Part shown: in pieces, positions 12,047-23,517 of the stretch | Layout: each line of letters starts with the position of its first letter | How positions within the stretch are numbered: the stretch's first letter is position 1 | Origin: Rhytidiadelphus loreus | Lineage: Eukaryota; Streptophyta; Bryopsida; Hypnales; Hylocomiaceae | Reading direction: 5' to 3' | NCBI GenBank assembly: GCA_947034895.1 | Contig: OX344762.1 | Location: 8,685,501-8,749,500, forward strand | Length of the DNA stretch: 64,000 nt | The notes under the pieces: generated by a model | Database searches by the model: none | What the model was told of the DNA's origin: nothing | Seen by the model: the letters and a program-made list of their open reading frames with translations, nothing else | Position numbers and translations under genes: made by a program

Positions 12047-13389
12047 TAAGGTAGGGTGCTCATAAACAGTCACTTTAACCCGTAAAGGACCAAGGCCATT
12101 CTTCTGTCAAAAACTACTCAAAACTATCAATTCTATTGCATTCATCCAAAAAAAAAAAAAAAACTTGTTTTTAGAATCTAACCATAGGATCTTGTACTTT
12201 ACTAGTTGAGGATCATGTGGAAAAAATTTCATGGAGTTTGACCGTACAGATTGGAAGATATTAGCATTTAAAGTTGAAAAAAGAAAGTTTTTTTGAACAT
12301 TGGCCTGCAATTTCAGATGACTTTGAATGCCATTTGTGGAAAAAATTTGCACCATGAACCTTGAATTTAAAATGTTTTGTGTTGAAGAATTGAGTTGAAA
12401 GTATAGGATTTAAAAATAAATAAAAAAACCCGCTTGATTTTCATTCTCTAAAAAATTGTTAAGTAGAAGTAGGTCCAAGATTGAAAGAAAAATTGATTCG
12501 CTAATAGCTCTAAGATGGTATTGAAACACAATAATCTCAACGGTGAGATTGTTTTAAATAGAAAATTTAACCTTGTCAAACAATTTTTTTTTTAAATTGT
12601 GAAAATTGCATTCAAAATTGCATTCTATAAGTTATTTTTTCAAGAAGATGCTCAAATTGCCCAAAAAACAAGATTGTTCATAACTTTCACATTACTAATC
12701 CAAATGGAATGAATCAAAGCTTCACATGTAGACAAAAATATAATCTTCAAGAAAAAAAAAATTAAAAAATTAATTTCAAATTTTTGTAGATTTTTTTTTC
12801 TGCCTGGTGACGTGAAAATTATGTTTAAGATGCCATAACTTTTGTTTCCGGGCACCAATTGAAATAAAATTTATATTCCCACAAAGCTAATAAGTTTTCC
12901 TATCTTATGATAAAGTTTCAAAAAGTTTCACTAAAAATTGAGATCATAGGAACCTACCCGAAATCCATTTTTTTCCCCAAGGGGACAATGTTCCTTTAGG
13001 GGTTAAGGGCTGATTTGCCTTTTTCACAAGTTTCCAGGGACAAAATGATTTTTAGCTCATTTTTTAGAAAAATAAAAATAAATGCGGAACCCAACACAAG
13101 TAATTTCATATTTTTCCAAGCATTTTTGAATTACTTATAAATTTTCAAAGATTTGGGTCATAGGCACCTATTTGTGATCATAGGTGTCCCAAAATCCGTC
13201 CCCTTGTGACTTATAAAGAAATGTGCAGAAATCACCGCCAATAATTGGCTCTTACAATAAAAAAAAACAATTCTTCTTGAATTCATTAATAGAGCAAAGA
13301 GGTCTATTCAAGGATCACCTTGCATCCATTCTACAACTACCTACAGGACAATCCGAAGAAGAGGGGCGGATTTTGAACCACCTACTTTA
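12047..13389. mobile_element. TAAGGTAGG element, copy C, interrupted by a piggyBac-type element
   Basis: Left end TAAGGTAGGGTGCTC at 12047; right end is the decayed CCACCTACTTTA near 13377-13389. Removing the insert at 12079-13002 and one TTAA leaves about 415 bases, the length of copy B. Flanks of the insert, CAGTCACTTTAA and TTAAGGGCTGATTTGC, join to reproduce the uninterrupted CACTTAAGGGCTGATTTGC seen in copy B. Confidence 0.7.
12079..13002. mobile_element. Non-autonomous piggyBac-type element, copy 2 (924 bp)
   Basis: Flanked by TTAA at 12075-12078 and 13003-13006. The ends read CCCGTAAAGGACC and, on the other strand, CCCCTAAAGGAAC. It aligns in reverse to copy 1 through TTCTGTCAAAAACTACTCAAAAC, ATGTGGAAAAAATTTCA and the palindrome CCCCAAGGGGACA. 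No open reading frame. The insertion site lies inside element copy C. Confidence 0.85.
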
Positions 13390-14318
13390 TTGGAGACTCC
13401 TTCCTCTTGAATGTCAACTTCTGCATTATCTTTTTTCTCGAGGCCTTTCAATGCATGTTTCAATTCAGACGGAATGAGGAAAATGAAGTGCAACCACAAG
13501 TCACATAGACATGTCTTGCGACCTTAGATGAATAGACTCTTAATTTACGTCAAGTCACCAACCTCACGAAGATAGTTGGAGTTGATATTATTATTTTGGC
13601 CAAAGCAAATGGAACATCATTTTCTACATGGTCTAACTAGGTTGATGAGTATGAACTTTTATAAGTCCTTGTTGCTCTAGCTGTGGTTGAACCAAGCCAA
13701 TCTAGCTCCCCTTGCAGTTTTGGAAAGTAGACACCTTGCATGAAGGTTAAATATGACATAAATTAAATTATTTTTTGTAAAAAGTGTTATGTGTTATCTT
13801 GTGAATGGTGTGAGGTGACGTGGACCCATGAGAATTTGATGTGGAAATTCAACTTCGGCACCTAAATGTGAAATCAGACCTTCACATACAATACATTTGA
13901 TTCAAGTGAAAAATCAAGTAGAAGTGGTTGCAAAAATGGGCAAACAAATCTGAAGGTCTTCTTGGATAATCGTATATATACTTGGCAATCAAGATTCCAA
14001 TCATGTGTAATGAAAGGATCCAAATCCAATGGAGAGGTTCTTATGATTATAGATTAGTTGTGATTGATTGTTTGGGGTGGAATTTAGCCAACCCAACCAA
14101 TACTCTCCAAACATCAATCCCAACTTGCTTTCTATTATAATTACCATTGATCTCTAATATAATAATTATTGTTATTTCTTGCATTTTAACTGATTCAAAC
14201 AATATTTTTTTGGAAAATACAACTTGGTGATTAGTCCAAAATTGTTTTGAATTGGCTATATGGCTCATACATTGACTCATATCTAACTAGCTATTGATTC
14301 TCTTGGGTCACTAGGGAT
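13390..14318. other. Unassigned intergenic DNA
   Basis: AT-rich DNA without a recognisable gene, terminal repeats or tandem structure. Confidence 0.5.
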
Positions 14319-14496
14319 CCACTAGAAGAAAACTATGTCGCAGTCAACAAAACCACATCAGATTCATTTTATTGATTGCGTTGTTGAAAACGCAGTGAAA
14401 ATACAAAATCTGCGTTTTTCTGCGTTTTCAACAGCGCAGTCAACAAAATCAATCTGATGTGGTTTTGTTGACTGCGACATAGTTTTCTTCTAGTGG
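14319..14496. mobile_element. Foldback MITE with CCACTAGAAG ends
   Basis: A nearly complete palindrome of about 178 bases. The first 46 bases, beginning CCACTAGAAGAAAACTATG, return on the opposite strand at the other end, and a second inner pair built on CTGCGTTTTC surrounds a short centre. The CACTAGNAGAAAA-like tip resembles ends common in CACTA-like MITEs, but I cannot confirm a 3-base target duplication: GGATC precedes and GGATT follows. No coding sequence. Confidence 0.75.
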
Positions 14497-16338
14497 GATT
14501 ATCAAATTTCAATTATGTCTTCACAAGGGTTTGGATAATATCTTTCAACAATTTTGGAGTAGAAAAAATTACTAGAAAAGAAGTCATGGAACACCACCAA
14601 GCTACAATACAAAGCTTGTATGGTTCCAAAGGTTCATATGGCTATACCAAATTTATTTTGAATCGAAATCATATATATTGGATCATAAGTCGCAATGTTG
14701 TACTTGAAAAATTCTATGACATACACAAATAACAAAGTGAAATTTAGAGGAAATAATTAAGAGGAAATAATGATTGCTTGCTTTTAGATTGCAAATTTCA
14801 AGTTCTAATTGTTTGTATCTCAAGTTGGTCACCTTGACTTCAACATTTTGAATTGCCCAAACTAAAACAATTCTAATTGAGATTTCATTGTAACCTAGTC
14901 TCAAATGGCTAAGATTTCAAATGATTATTGCAAATGTGGTTGCTTGTAGCTTATTTGTGGTTGTTCAAAGCAATTAAATGCATGTTGTAGAAGATGATTG
15001 ACCATAGTGACTACCATTGAGAACCTCTTCACAAACACCCAAGAAGGAGGAAATGGCAAGGAGTGTCAAGATGAATTGCACATCCAAAGGAGCAAGAAAG
15101 TAACAACTACATTACCAAAAATTCATTTATTCTACTAGTGTACAAGAAAAAACATTTTTCTAGTACACTAGTAAAATAAATGATATAGATTTTTTTGCAA
15201 TTTGCACATCATGAGACTTGTAGTTGTTTGGAAGTTAATAGAACAAGCTTTGCACAAAAGAATAAATAAGTGATCCACTCTTTCAAAAAGCAGCATGGTG
15301 TTTTGATGTGATGAACTTTGTTACACAAGTGGAGATGCTTTACAGTGTAGTTCCACAAACCATTTGACACTTTGCAAAATTGGATGAAGAATGTTTAAAA
15401 TAGTCTCTTTTGCTAAGTAGCTCAAGTTAATTCTTCATATTTTATTCATTACAATGAGCTCTTTAAGCTACCTAAAGACAAGTTTAGTTGTCTAGGTGTA
15501 CTTGATGACATTTGAGATGGAAATCTTGTTCTACATTCTTAATAAGATATTTCATGATTGTTCCATTATGTATTTACAAAACACATGTAAAATGATCATC
15601 CTATCTCAAATTATAGGAAGATAATTTAGAGATGTTATTCTTTGTTAAGTCTGTGCATAGTTTACATAAGTTAAGATAAAAGGTAGGAATGGTTTTTGTC
15701 CTCTTCTTGTTTTACTTAATATAAAATCATTTCTAACAAGATCATTCATCCTAAAAACTTAGCCAAAGACCAAGATCCAAGATCTCTCAGAGGTACATTG
15801 GACATGCTCAACTCTATTTCACCTTTCTTCACGATACTTTACTTCTATTTTCACCCTTCCTAGAGATTGTTCTTGAAAAAAAACAAATTTTTAGATAAGA
15901 GTAACCAAAATGCTTGGGAAGGGCCAAATGCATGTCGATTTTAAATCAATAAGGACAACAAAGACTCAAAGTATTTGATGAATGACTTTCCTTCAAGGAA
16001 AATTATTCATCTAGGAATTTGATAATTTTTGGTTGTCTACATTGGTGATAAGTCTAGCCGCCTAGTCCTTTCATTGTGATTTGTGAAGGCTTGATTTGAT
16101 GACATGTTTGTTTAGCAATATTTCATTCAAAAGCGATACAATTTTTTTTGAGGAAATATTAGGCAATTGATATATACTCCCCCATTTCAGTAGATGAAAC
16201 CAATCATTTGCTACATTTTTAAAGATAACATTGCCTTCTTTAGGGGATGAATGCACACTCTTTTTGATGAATAATTTAAATTTAATCTGCATTTTACACG
16301 TTTCATCCATTTATGTCCATGTAAACAACTGCATCACT
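14497..16338. other. Unassigned intergenic DNA with one short hairpin
   Basis: AT-rich, no gene seen. A self-complementary stretch at 15123-15183 pairs TCATTTATTCTACTAGTGTAC with its near-complement across almost no loop; it may be a MITE remnant. Confidence 0.5.
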
Positions 16339-17496
16339 TTAACCCCTTAGCGTCGGGATTCATGAGAGGAGGGAATAGCAGTGACAAAAGTGCAGAAATT
16401 TTGCAGGAGAATGATGCGGCACTGTTGATCACGATGGAAGAAGTAACCGTAAGATCTGTAGAATTACGATACATACTGCTGGAAGAAGAATTTTTTTTTG
16501 GAAATAAGGTGCTGATGTGAAGATCATGAGGTTTGCTTGCGATAATTGAAGCGTTGACCTGGACGGGCAGGTGGTCTGTCCGGTGAAGATGAGGTTGAAG
16601 CGGCCACAGGGAAAGTCGGAAAAATGCAGCGAAAATTACTTGTGACAGATAATCAAATGAGGAGTGGGGAAGTGCATACTGCACTAAAAATTGTGGCACT
16701 AGTGGTAATTGGGGGAGCTTGCAATGCATCGGCCTCCTGATAGATAGATAGAAGGTCTTGTTTTTGAAAGTGCAGACCAGACCGGTGACATGACCGATCC
16801 CCAATATTTTACAGTTTTTCGAGCATTTGTTTATTGATTGACGTGCGGGGCTTGGCCCACACAAAGAATTATAAAATGAAATCATGCTCACTGTTCGATG
16901 TTACATGTCATCAGTAACGACTTTGCTGTTAAGATTATAGTTAGTCGTTTTCCAACTGCCAACATGTCTCGCTTTAGCAGAAAGGAGCTTCTTCAACCCC
17001 GACAGCCACAAATGCCCAGAACTACCGCAAGAATCCTGGTTTCCAGTCAATTACTTACTGATGATATCCAGAAATTCTAGAGCTTCCACAAAATTGTACG
17101 TGGAGGCATTTGTGTCTGAAATTTCAAGGAAGCGAAGAAAATGCATGTCAAGCTCAAATCAGTCCCTCACAAATAACATGCATGACTTCCAAAACTTCCA
17201 AAGACAGCTTTCACCCGTAAGTATATCTTATTACAGAGCTCGAGAAAGCCAAAAGCACTGAGTTCACATAATGTTTACAGTAGAAGGTTACGTACTAGTA
17301 GCCCTGTACAAATCTTGTAGCATGACCAAGCTGATGCTTATTGTCTACAGCATTACGTCCTAGCATTACGTCCTTTACAAGTACCAACCAATACCTTCTT
17401 CGCAGTCTTCGACGAAAGTACCCTGCATTTTCATCTCAATGTGTACTACGCAGTGTGTATTTCGTAGAAGAAGCAAAACCTGCGACAACTGCAAAT

Positions 17497-17636
17497 GCCA
17501 AGTCAGTTATAGTGTTGAATGTGAAACGACAATTAGCATTCACGGTCCGAAAGTGAGCCCACCTGAGCCAAGTCAGTTACAGTGCTGAATGTGAAACAAC
17601 GATTAGCATTCACAGTTAGAAAGTGAGTCCACCTGA
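17497..17636 (+). repeat. Two tandem 70-bp units inside the piggyBac element
   Basis: Both units start GCCAAGTCAGTTA and end AAGTGAGYCCACCTGA; they differ at only a handful of positions. A short 15-base duplication built on AGCATTACGTCCT is found just upstream near 17348. Subterminal repeats in DNA transposons can be transposase binding sites, but I cannot show that here. Confidence 0.75.
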
Positions 17637-18543
17637 GAGGTTTCTACATCTGTCCATCTCTCATATACCATACAATGACTTCGTCGATGTATGTATGGAC
17701 ATTTACGGTACTAGTGAGCAGTCTACAGAAGAGCAACAGACATCGAAATCCATCAACAAGCATACATGAGTTCGACCAAGAAACTCACTTGAAGTTCTGG
17801 ATACTAGTTGCATTGTAGTGGTTGCCTTCCACGAGGCCTGTACACCTGATTTCTGCCTTCCCGTCATCCTCCTATATTTCATTAAAAGAAAAAGACTTCA
17901 AATTGAAACTTCAGTACGATAAAGTTTTTCCGATCATGTAGCTGCACTGTCATGCCTCTCGCTCGGCCTCATCATCGTTATTGTGGAGACCAGCAGTGAA
18001 CCAATGAGCACAGCTGCACACCAACCTCATAAGTTCTGTCGGAAGAAGTTTTCCGAAAAAGGTGAACCCTGCCGTCCTTTTGTGTCAACTGCAATGTAAG
18101 CACTTCTGTTTCCAGTGTCAGTATGCTCGACTATAACCACAGATACATTCCCCTCCCCTTACGCTGCTGCTTCAACAACAAAAAAGTTCGTGGACCCTTC
18201 CTATCTGTGTCGAACTTCAGTTGCCCTCTCCCAAAACAGATGTTGCGGAACTTGTTACTTACAGCATCAACGATAACAAATTCTCTCATCTGAGTACTGT
18301 GCAAGTACTCGTGAACTGATTTTACGATTTAACGCAACTGTCAACATTCTATTCCACGGTCAGAGGAAGGGGCAACCAGTACTTCCAGTAGCCGCAATGA
18401 ACCACTCCATTTCTAGAACTGAAAATTTTCAATCACTACAGTCGTTCTCTACGAAACCAACTTACACTGGGCGTGACTTCCCATGAAGCACTGAAATTCT
18501 CGCCATCACCTCGCCCCGCTGGGATGACGACTACAACGTCACT

Positions 18544-21500
18544 TCAACGACGTAGAGCATAGTGACTGCGAGAGAAACAGTCACCAAGATGTAGGTACAC
18601 ACCTCCACATTGTAGACAACTTAAATTCATCCTTCTTTTTGAGAAACAGAAGCGGCATTGCCTCCTATAGCGAGTCCGCACAAGGGAATGCACAGCAGGC
18701 ACTGACAGCCGAAAATGCGAAACCACACCTCGGTGCACCTGCCAGGGCTTGCACAATGCTTCAGCTAGTATGAGGTGGAAATCTATACACTCCAGAGGGC
18801 GCTGCACAAAACGCTCACAGATGGACTCGTATAAGATGTACGAGTTCACTACAGATGTATCTAGCAAAAAGAAAAAAACTCGATGCCACCATTTTTGACT
18901 CCTCACTTGAGAGGAATAAGTGCCTCTCAGTTGGTCAGCGACGTCAACACCCCTCATGAACTTCGTGTATCCTTTGTGCACTGGTGATGTCACAATGTTC
19001 CTCTCAACGCCATCAACCCTTCGAGGCACCGTTGGCCACTGCTCACCCAAACGTGGCAAAGGTGTGTAAAAGGATGACAGAAGGAGAACGGCCTTCCTGT
19101 CAACCCAAACTACGCAACACATCTGCCTACTCATGTGCATACGCCAAGCAATGGTACCTCGAGGTGCTCCCACAAAGCGTTGCTTTTGAGATAATGCTTT
19201 GGGGAGGCCTATGCGGTTCCTCACAACCGTCCTTGTGGCATACGTTCCGAGCGCCGCTAAGTCCTGTATGAGCTTTACAGACGTGAAGAAGTTGTCAGTG
19301 ACCACCACGTGCCCTCTTCCATGTAGCCCACGCAACAAAAGCATTACAACGTCATAGCTGGATTTGGCTCCTTGTTCCTCGCCTCCTCTACGGGCAGACC
19401 CAGTGTAAATGTCGAAATCGTAGACATATTTTTTTTGAGCATCCGCCAAACACCAAACTTTTATTCCCCACTTTGTTGGCTTCTTTGGCAAGTACTGTCT
19501 CATAGGACAATATTTACCCTTGTAGCGAATCATTGATTCGTCTACAGTGACTTCTTGGTGTAGGTTCCAATTCAACTTGCACCTCTCCTGAATCTCAGTG
19601 ATGAGCCAGCCAAGCTTCGCTAACTTCTACGCACTTGCTGTAGATTCCTGTCTATCTAAAGAGGTATCGTCACACACATGGAAGCACCTCATAATATCCT
19701 CAAACCTTCCTCGGGACATTGTGCTAGCAATAATGTCACAGTAAAGGAACGGAAATTCCTTATTCCAATAGGATCTGTGATTTGGCTGCTTCTTGATGCC
19801 CATCATCAAGCAAATTCCCAAGAAAGCCCGCAATTCCATGGGACTTAGAGGCCACCAATATGGACCACCTACGGGCAAGCGGCTTTCGGGATCTGCCTCA
19901 CTGGCATACCGGTTTGTTTCCTGATAGATTCTCGCCAATGTGCGGTCACTCCAAAAGCGGCCAAATAATCCCAATTTCGTTGGCATGCGCTCGTAGACAA
20001 AAGATGGTCCCACCGATGGCCCCGTGAAGCGGACGGGGTCATGGACGAATGTCGATTGATTTGTTGTCCAAGTGTCTTCTGAGAAGGCCAACGCAAAAGC
20101 TGCTGCCTCTGCGGCGCGACTGCCAGGTCGGGGACCTCGAGCAACAGGCTGTGCATTGCCAGCAACATGACGCCCATGCCTGCCGGATGTGTCAGGCACT
20201 GCAACTGGGGTAGGTGGAGGAACTTGTGCAGAGGCTGATTTTACGTCGTCATCAATGGGGGAAGTTTCCGTTGAGAGTGGAGCGCCACGACTAGTTTGGC
20301 AATGCGCGGGCCCGCCATTCATCTGGGAGTTCAACGTGTACTGTGCTTGCTTAGCTGGTCTGCATGCGCGATGGCGATTCAAGGCGCGCAGCGGCATCTG
20401 CAGATGCTGCGCTTCATGTGGCTCGGCGGTGTCTTCGGCTGCTGAACTCGTTCCAGCACACGCGCTGCCCACTCCACGCCCCCTCAGTCGCCGTAGCGCG
20501 CACTTACTGTACACAGCAGAGCCCGTAACAGAAAACTTCAGCTCCTCGTTTGCTTTACTCTTCTTGTCAACAATAATCTCGTGCGGAGGACGTACATGTG
20601 GAGCACTTGATTGTACAAGAGTGGTAGACGCAACTTCTTGTTCATTAGCCATGTCGCCGAGAGATTCCTTCATTTCCTTGTGCCTCATGTCGTGGTTGTC
20701 GAAGGCCTGATCTAGTAGTACTTGCTGAAACAAGTCAGAAAAAGCTGGTAGCCTTTCTGGGCTGTCAACAACGGAGAGTGCTAAAGATGTTGGAGCACAT
20801 GGTAGCCGTCCAAGACGATGGCATTCATCAAGTTTACCAAAGCAATCTTGTACTTCATGTTTGTTGACAGTACAGAAGGTTGCTGCTGCTGCGGATAAGG
20901 AAGCATCACCGTCGGAAGTGAAGCTTGTATCTTGCTGTCCGCTGTCGATTTTCACATGCTTGTGAAGGCGAGGGTGTTGCCGAGGATTTTCAGTAGAAAG
21001 GAAGGCGCTGGCGTCGGACGAGTCATCAACATCGTTGGTAGTTGCCAAGGAAGACGGGTGACACGGTAAGCCTTGTTCTTCTGCCGAACTATGAACTGCT
21101 CCGCCATGTGCATCTTCAGTTTGTGGTGCCAACAATATGTGCTCTAATTGTCCGCATGGTACATGTACCTCATGCCCGTCATCTAGTAGGACGACGTACA
21201 TAACTTCACGTCGTCTAGGTTGAACATATGAATTAATAGCCAATCCGAGAAGCCAATCGCCCTCGCAGCTACGTGATGCTCGGTGTGGAAGTTGTGTTAG
21301 GGTGTTGGAGGGTATTCTAACAGGGATCGGGTCTGATATGGCGTGAGGCATCTTCTGATGGCGGTTTGGGAAAGGTATGTAAGTCTGGCCTTGCCATGAT
21401 AGTATTGGAGATACGAATGGACTGCATGGAAGTGCTGTACAGCTGCTACCTTTCTGATGACTGTTGTCTTGTACAAGAACTGGTGGCACTTGCAACGACC

Positions 21501-21666
21501 CTACAGCTGCATCGTCCTTAATCTCGCCAGGCTTTTGTCGTTTGTATTGTCGTATGTGGTCCTCCAATGGTCCTTCGTCTTCCCGAACTCGTGAGGTGTG
21601 CTTCTCATCTTTTCCACGGTCTGAGGAGATGCAGATGTCATCAGTATGTGCATGTCTTGTTACCAT
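18544..21666 (-). pseudogene. piggyBac transposase (DDE_Tnp_1_7 family), one in-frame TAG
   Basis: Cut-and-paste transposase. One continuous frame of 1041 codons is broken only by TAG at 19627-19629, giving 679 residues, a stop, then 360 residues. The catalytic region begins around residue 555 (FVYERMPTKLGLFGRFWSD). After the stop come the three acidic sites of the family: TVDESMIRYKG, VVTDNFFTS and RGVDVADQ. The C-terminus has a Cys/His cluster (QCRFCFSKRR..CLQCGG..CFSRSHY) like the piggyBac cysteine-rich domain that binds the ends. The long N-terminal part (residues 1-550) is low complexity except for residues 133-180, whose beta-rich GDWLLGLAI..VMYVVLLDDGHEV pattern could be a Tudor-like fold (inference). 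The residues on both sides of the TAG continue the family alignment, so this is a nonsense mutation, a removed intron being unlikely. The rest is undamaged, implying recent loss or readthrough. Confidence 0.88.
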
Positions 21667-21691
21667 GTTACCTTCGTGCAGGCAGCCATCA

Positions 21692-22120
21692 CTAATCAGA
21701 GGAGTTGTCTTGTCTAGATTGTTGTCCAGGACTTCCTCCCAAGGTACTGTGCCTGGACTCTGTAATTCTGGCAGCTAAGAGGAGCTCTTGTTGTGGTGTT
21801 CCATGAGTCGAATCTGGCCACAATTGTAGACGCAAGGTGTCGTTAACGGCGTTGCTGAAACCCAAGGGATGCCCTTCTGGAATCCTTGCTTTCCAACCCA
21901 GAATCTTTGCAGTGTGGTATCTGAAAAGAAAGCGTAAGCCTCGTGGGCTGTCAGTCCTTTGTACTTTCTTTGGAACTACTTTCTGCAGTAAAAAGCTTTT
22001 GTCAAGAAGTTGCAAAATCCGACGTGTTTGAGATTTCGTAGCACCTATTTGAGTAGTCCACTCTAAGATAACTAATTTGCTAGCTTGTAAAGCACATGTA
22101 TTGTCATGTAAGCTAGCCAT
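21692..22120 (-). CDS. ORF upstream of the piggyBac transposase, possible N-terminal exon
   Basis: An open frame of 142 codons on the transposase strand, ending 26 bases before the transposase ATG. It starts MASLHDNTCALQASK and contains a basic stretch (LLQKVVPKKVQR). No known domain recognised. The transposase frame itself is open upstream of its first ATG back to a TAG near 21777, reading LPELQSPGTVPWEEVLDNN, so this ORF could be joined to the transposase by an intron or a past frameshift near 21780. It may equally be a separate small accessory protein or chance. Confidence 0.4.
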   Translation of the reverse strand: MASLHDNTCALQASKLVILEWTTQIGATKSQTRRILQLLDKSFLLQKVVPKKVQRTDSPRGLRFLFRYHTAKILGWKARIPEGHPLGFSNAVNDTLRLQLWPDSTHGTPQQELLLAARITESRHSTLGGSPGQQSRQDNSSD

Positions 22121-23517
22121 GAAATGCCGTTTTCTATATGTTCTCCTAATTGTTAGGACTTGTGCACAATGTAGATGTCTTGAATCTGCTTAGCATGGAA
22201 TGCAAGCAAGCGATGGGCACTTACAGGAGTCACTGGATGGATTGCTGGAAGGATACCTGGTCAGCTTCTATCACTTGGAGGGCACATGTATTGCACAGTC
22301 TATAGTACCATGCAGCATACGATTTCAAGTAAGGTCAGTGCATCTCTTAACAGAATTTGACTCTGTAATTTCTTCAAGTGATACTATGGGAAGATCAGGA
22401 CTGGTAAATATCATGCGTGACAAGAAATATGTGTTTTGGATCAGCAACAACTAAGTGATGTTTCTATCAAATGTGGCCTAGCAAGTGTTCAGGAACGTAT
22501 TTTCTCTCTCTCCACAAGCTCTGTGACTATAGCGGCATGTGGTGTACCCTCACTATCTCATTGTTGAAGTGTTTGCAGACACTCAGTTGTTACGTGGAGT
22601 ATGAGTGACGATGTAAAACTGTAGAAGGTGATAATAGTTGCAGTAGACAAGTATGAAGGGATAGTCTGTTGATGTTTGTATGCATTGTGAGCTCTTCTGC
22701 ATATTGTAAGTCATTCTTCTTCAACAAGGTAGCTCTGAAATTAATGAATGAGTAGTAGAAGTAAGCATTGAAGGCTTCCTTCAAAATATCTTAAGCTTCA
22801 ACAATGAATTGTTGGTCCTGGCAGCAAGAATTCATTATTGCAGTAGGTGTTTTGTGCATAGATCTCTTGGTTCTTCAATAACATTGAGACGGCAATATCA
22901 ATTCAATAGCCGCCAGTCGTTGTTAGTGTAGTAGCACTTCAAATTGTTTACAAGTAAAAGTATTTTTCAAAGAATTTAAAAGCTTGGAATGGGCCATCAC
23001 TCTTCATTTTTTGTACTGTGCCATTCAACCGCCATTTCAGGCTTCAACCGCCTAACCGCCACTTCCGTGACATTCACATAGACTAATGCAAAATCCTGGT
23101 GTTGGGACATGTGGCACTGTACTGAAGAGAATTGTCATTATTGCCTTCTTGTATAAAAACTTGTGATGATCTGTTCTATCATTTTATAAAGTTGAAGCCT
23201 TCATTTTCTAAGTGTAAATATGTATGGCCCACTTTGGCTGACCCTTTGAAATTTCAAGCCCTGGAATTGTCACTGCAATCCTTTTTTGAGCTCGGGCATA
23301 TCCAATTTTCCTCAAGAAGTTGACATGTTCAATTATAACTATTTTTCACTTCCAATAGCATTCACTAATACCACCTCTATGACATGGAATCAATTCTAAA
23401 CCCATGGCCGAACTTGGGAAAAAATGGATGACTGCAAAATTGTTGTTCTCCAACTACAGTGCACGGTCAACTCTGTTCATCGTCCACTTTCTGCACTTCG
23501 GAGCGCTAAGGGGTTAA

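Larger units (their letters stand above)
16343..23513 (-). mobile_element. Complete piggyBac transposon, 7,171 bp
   Basis: TTAA flanks both ends (16339-16342 and 23514-23517). Terminal inverted repeats begin CCCCTTAGCG at both ends, perfect for 10 bases and then diverging. The interior carries a piggyBac transposase on the minus strand (18544-21666) and a possible upstream exon or ORF (21692-22120). About 2.2 kb of non-coding DNA lies between the transposase stop and the left end, including a perfect-register 70-base duplication. Family knowledge: piggyBac inserts at TTAA and duplicates it, and begins with CCC; both are seen. One TAG interrupts the transposase, so the copy may be inactive, but the ends look sound. 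The length is large for the superfamily. Confidence 0.9.

Noticed and set aside
16334..16891. 185-codon minus-strand ORF across the piggyBac left end
   Set aside because: It crosses the transposon boundary, has no family similarity and contains low-complexity Ser runs.
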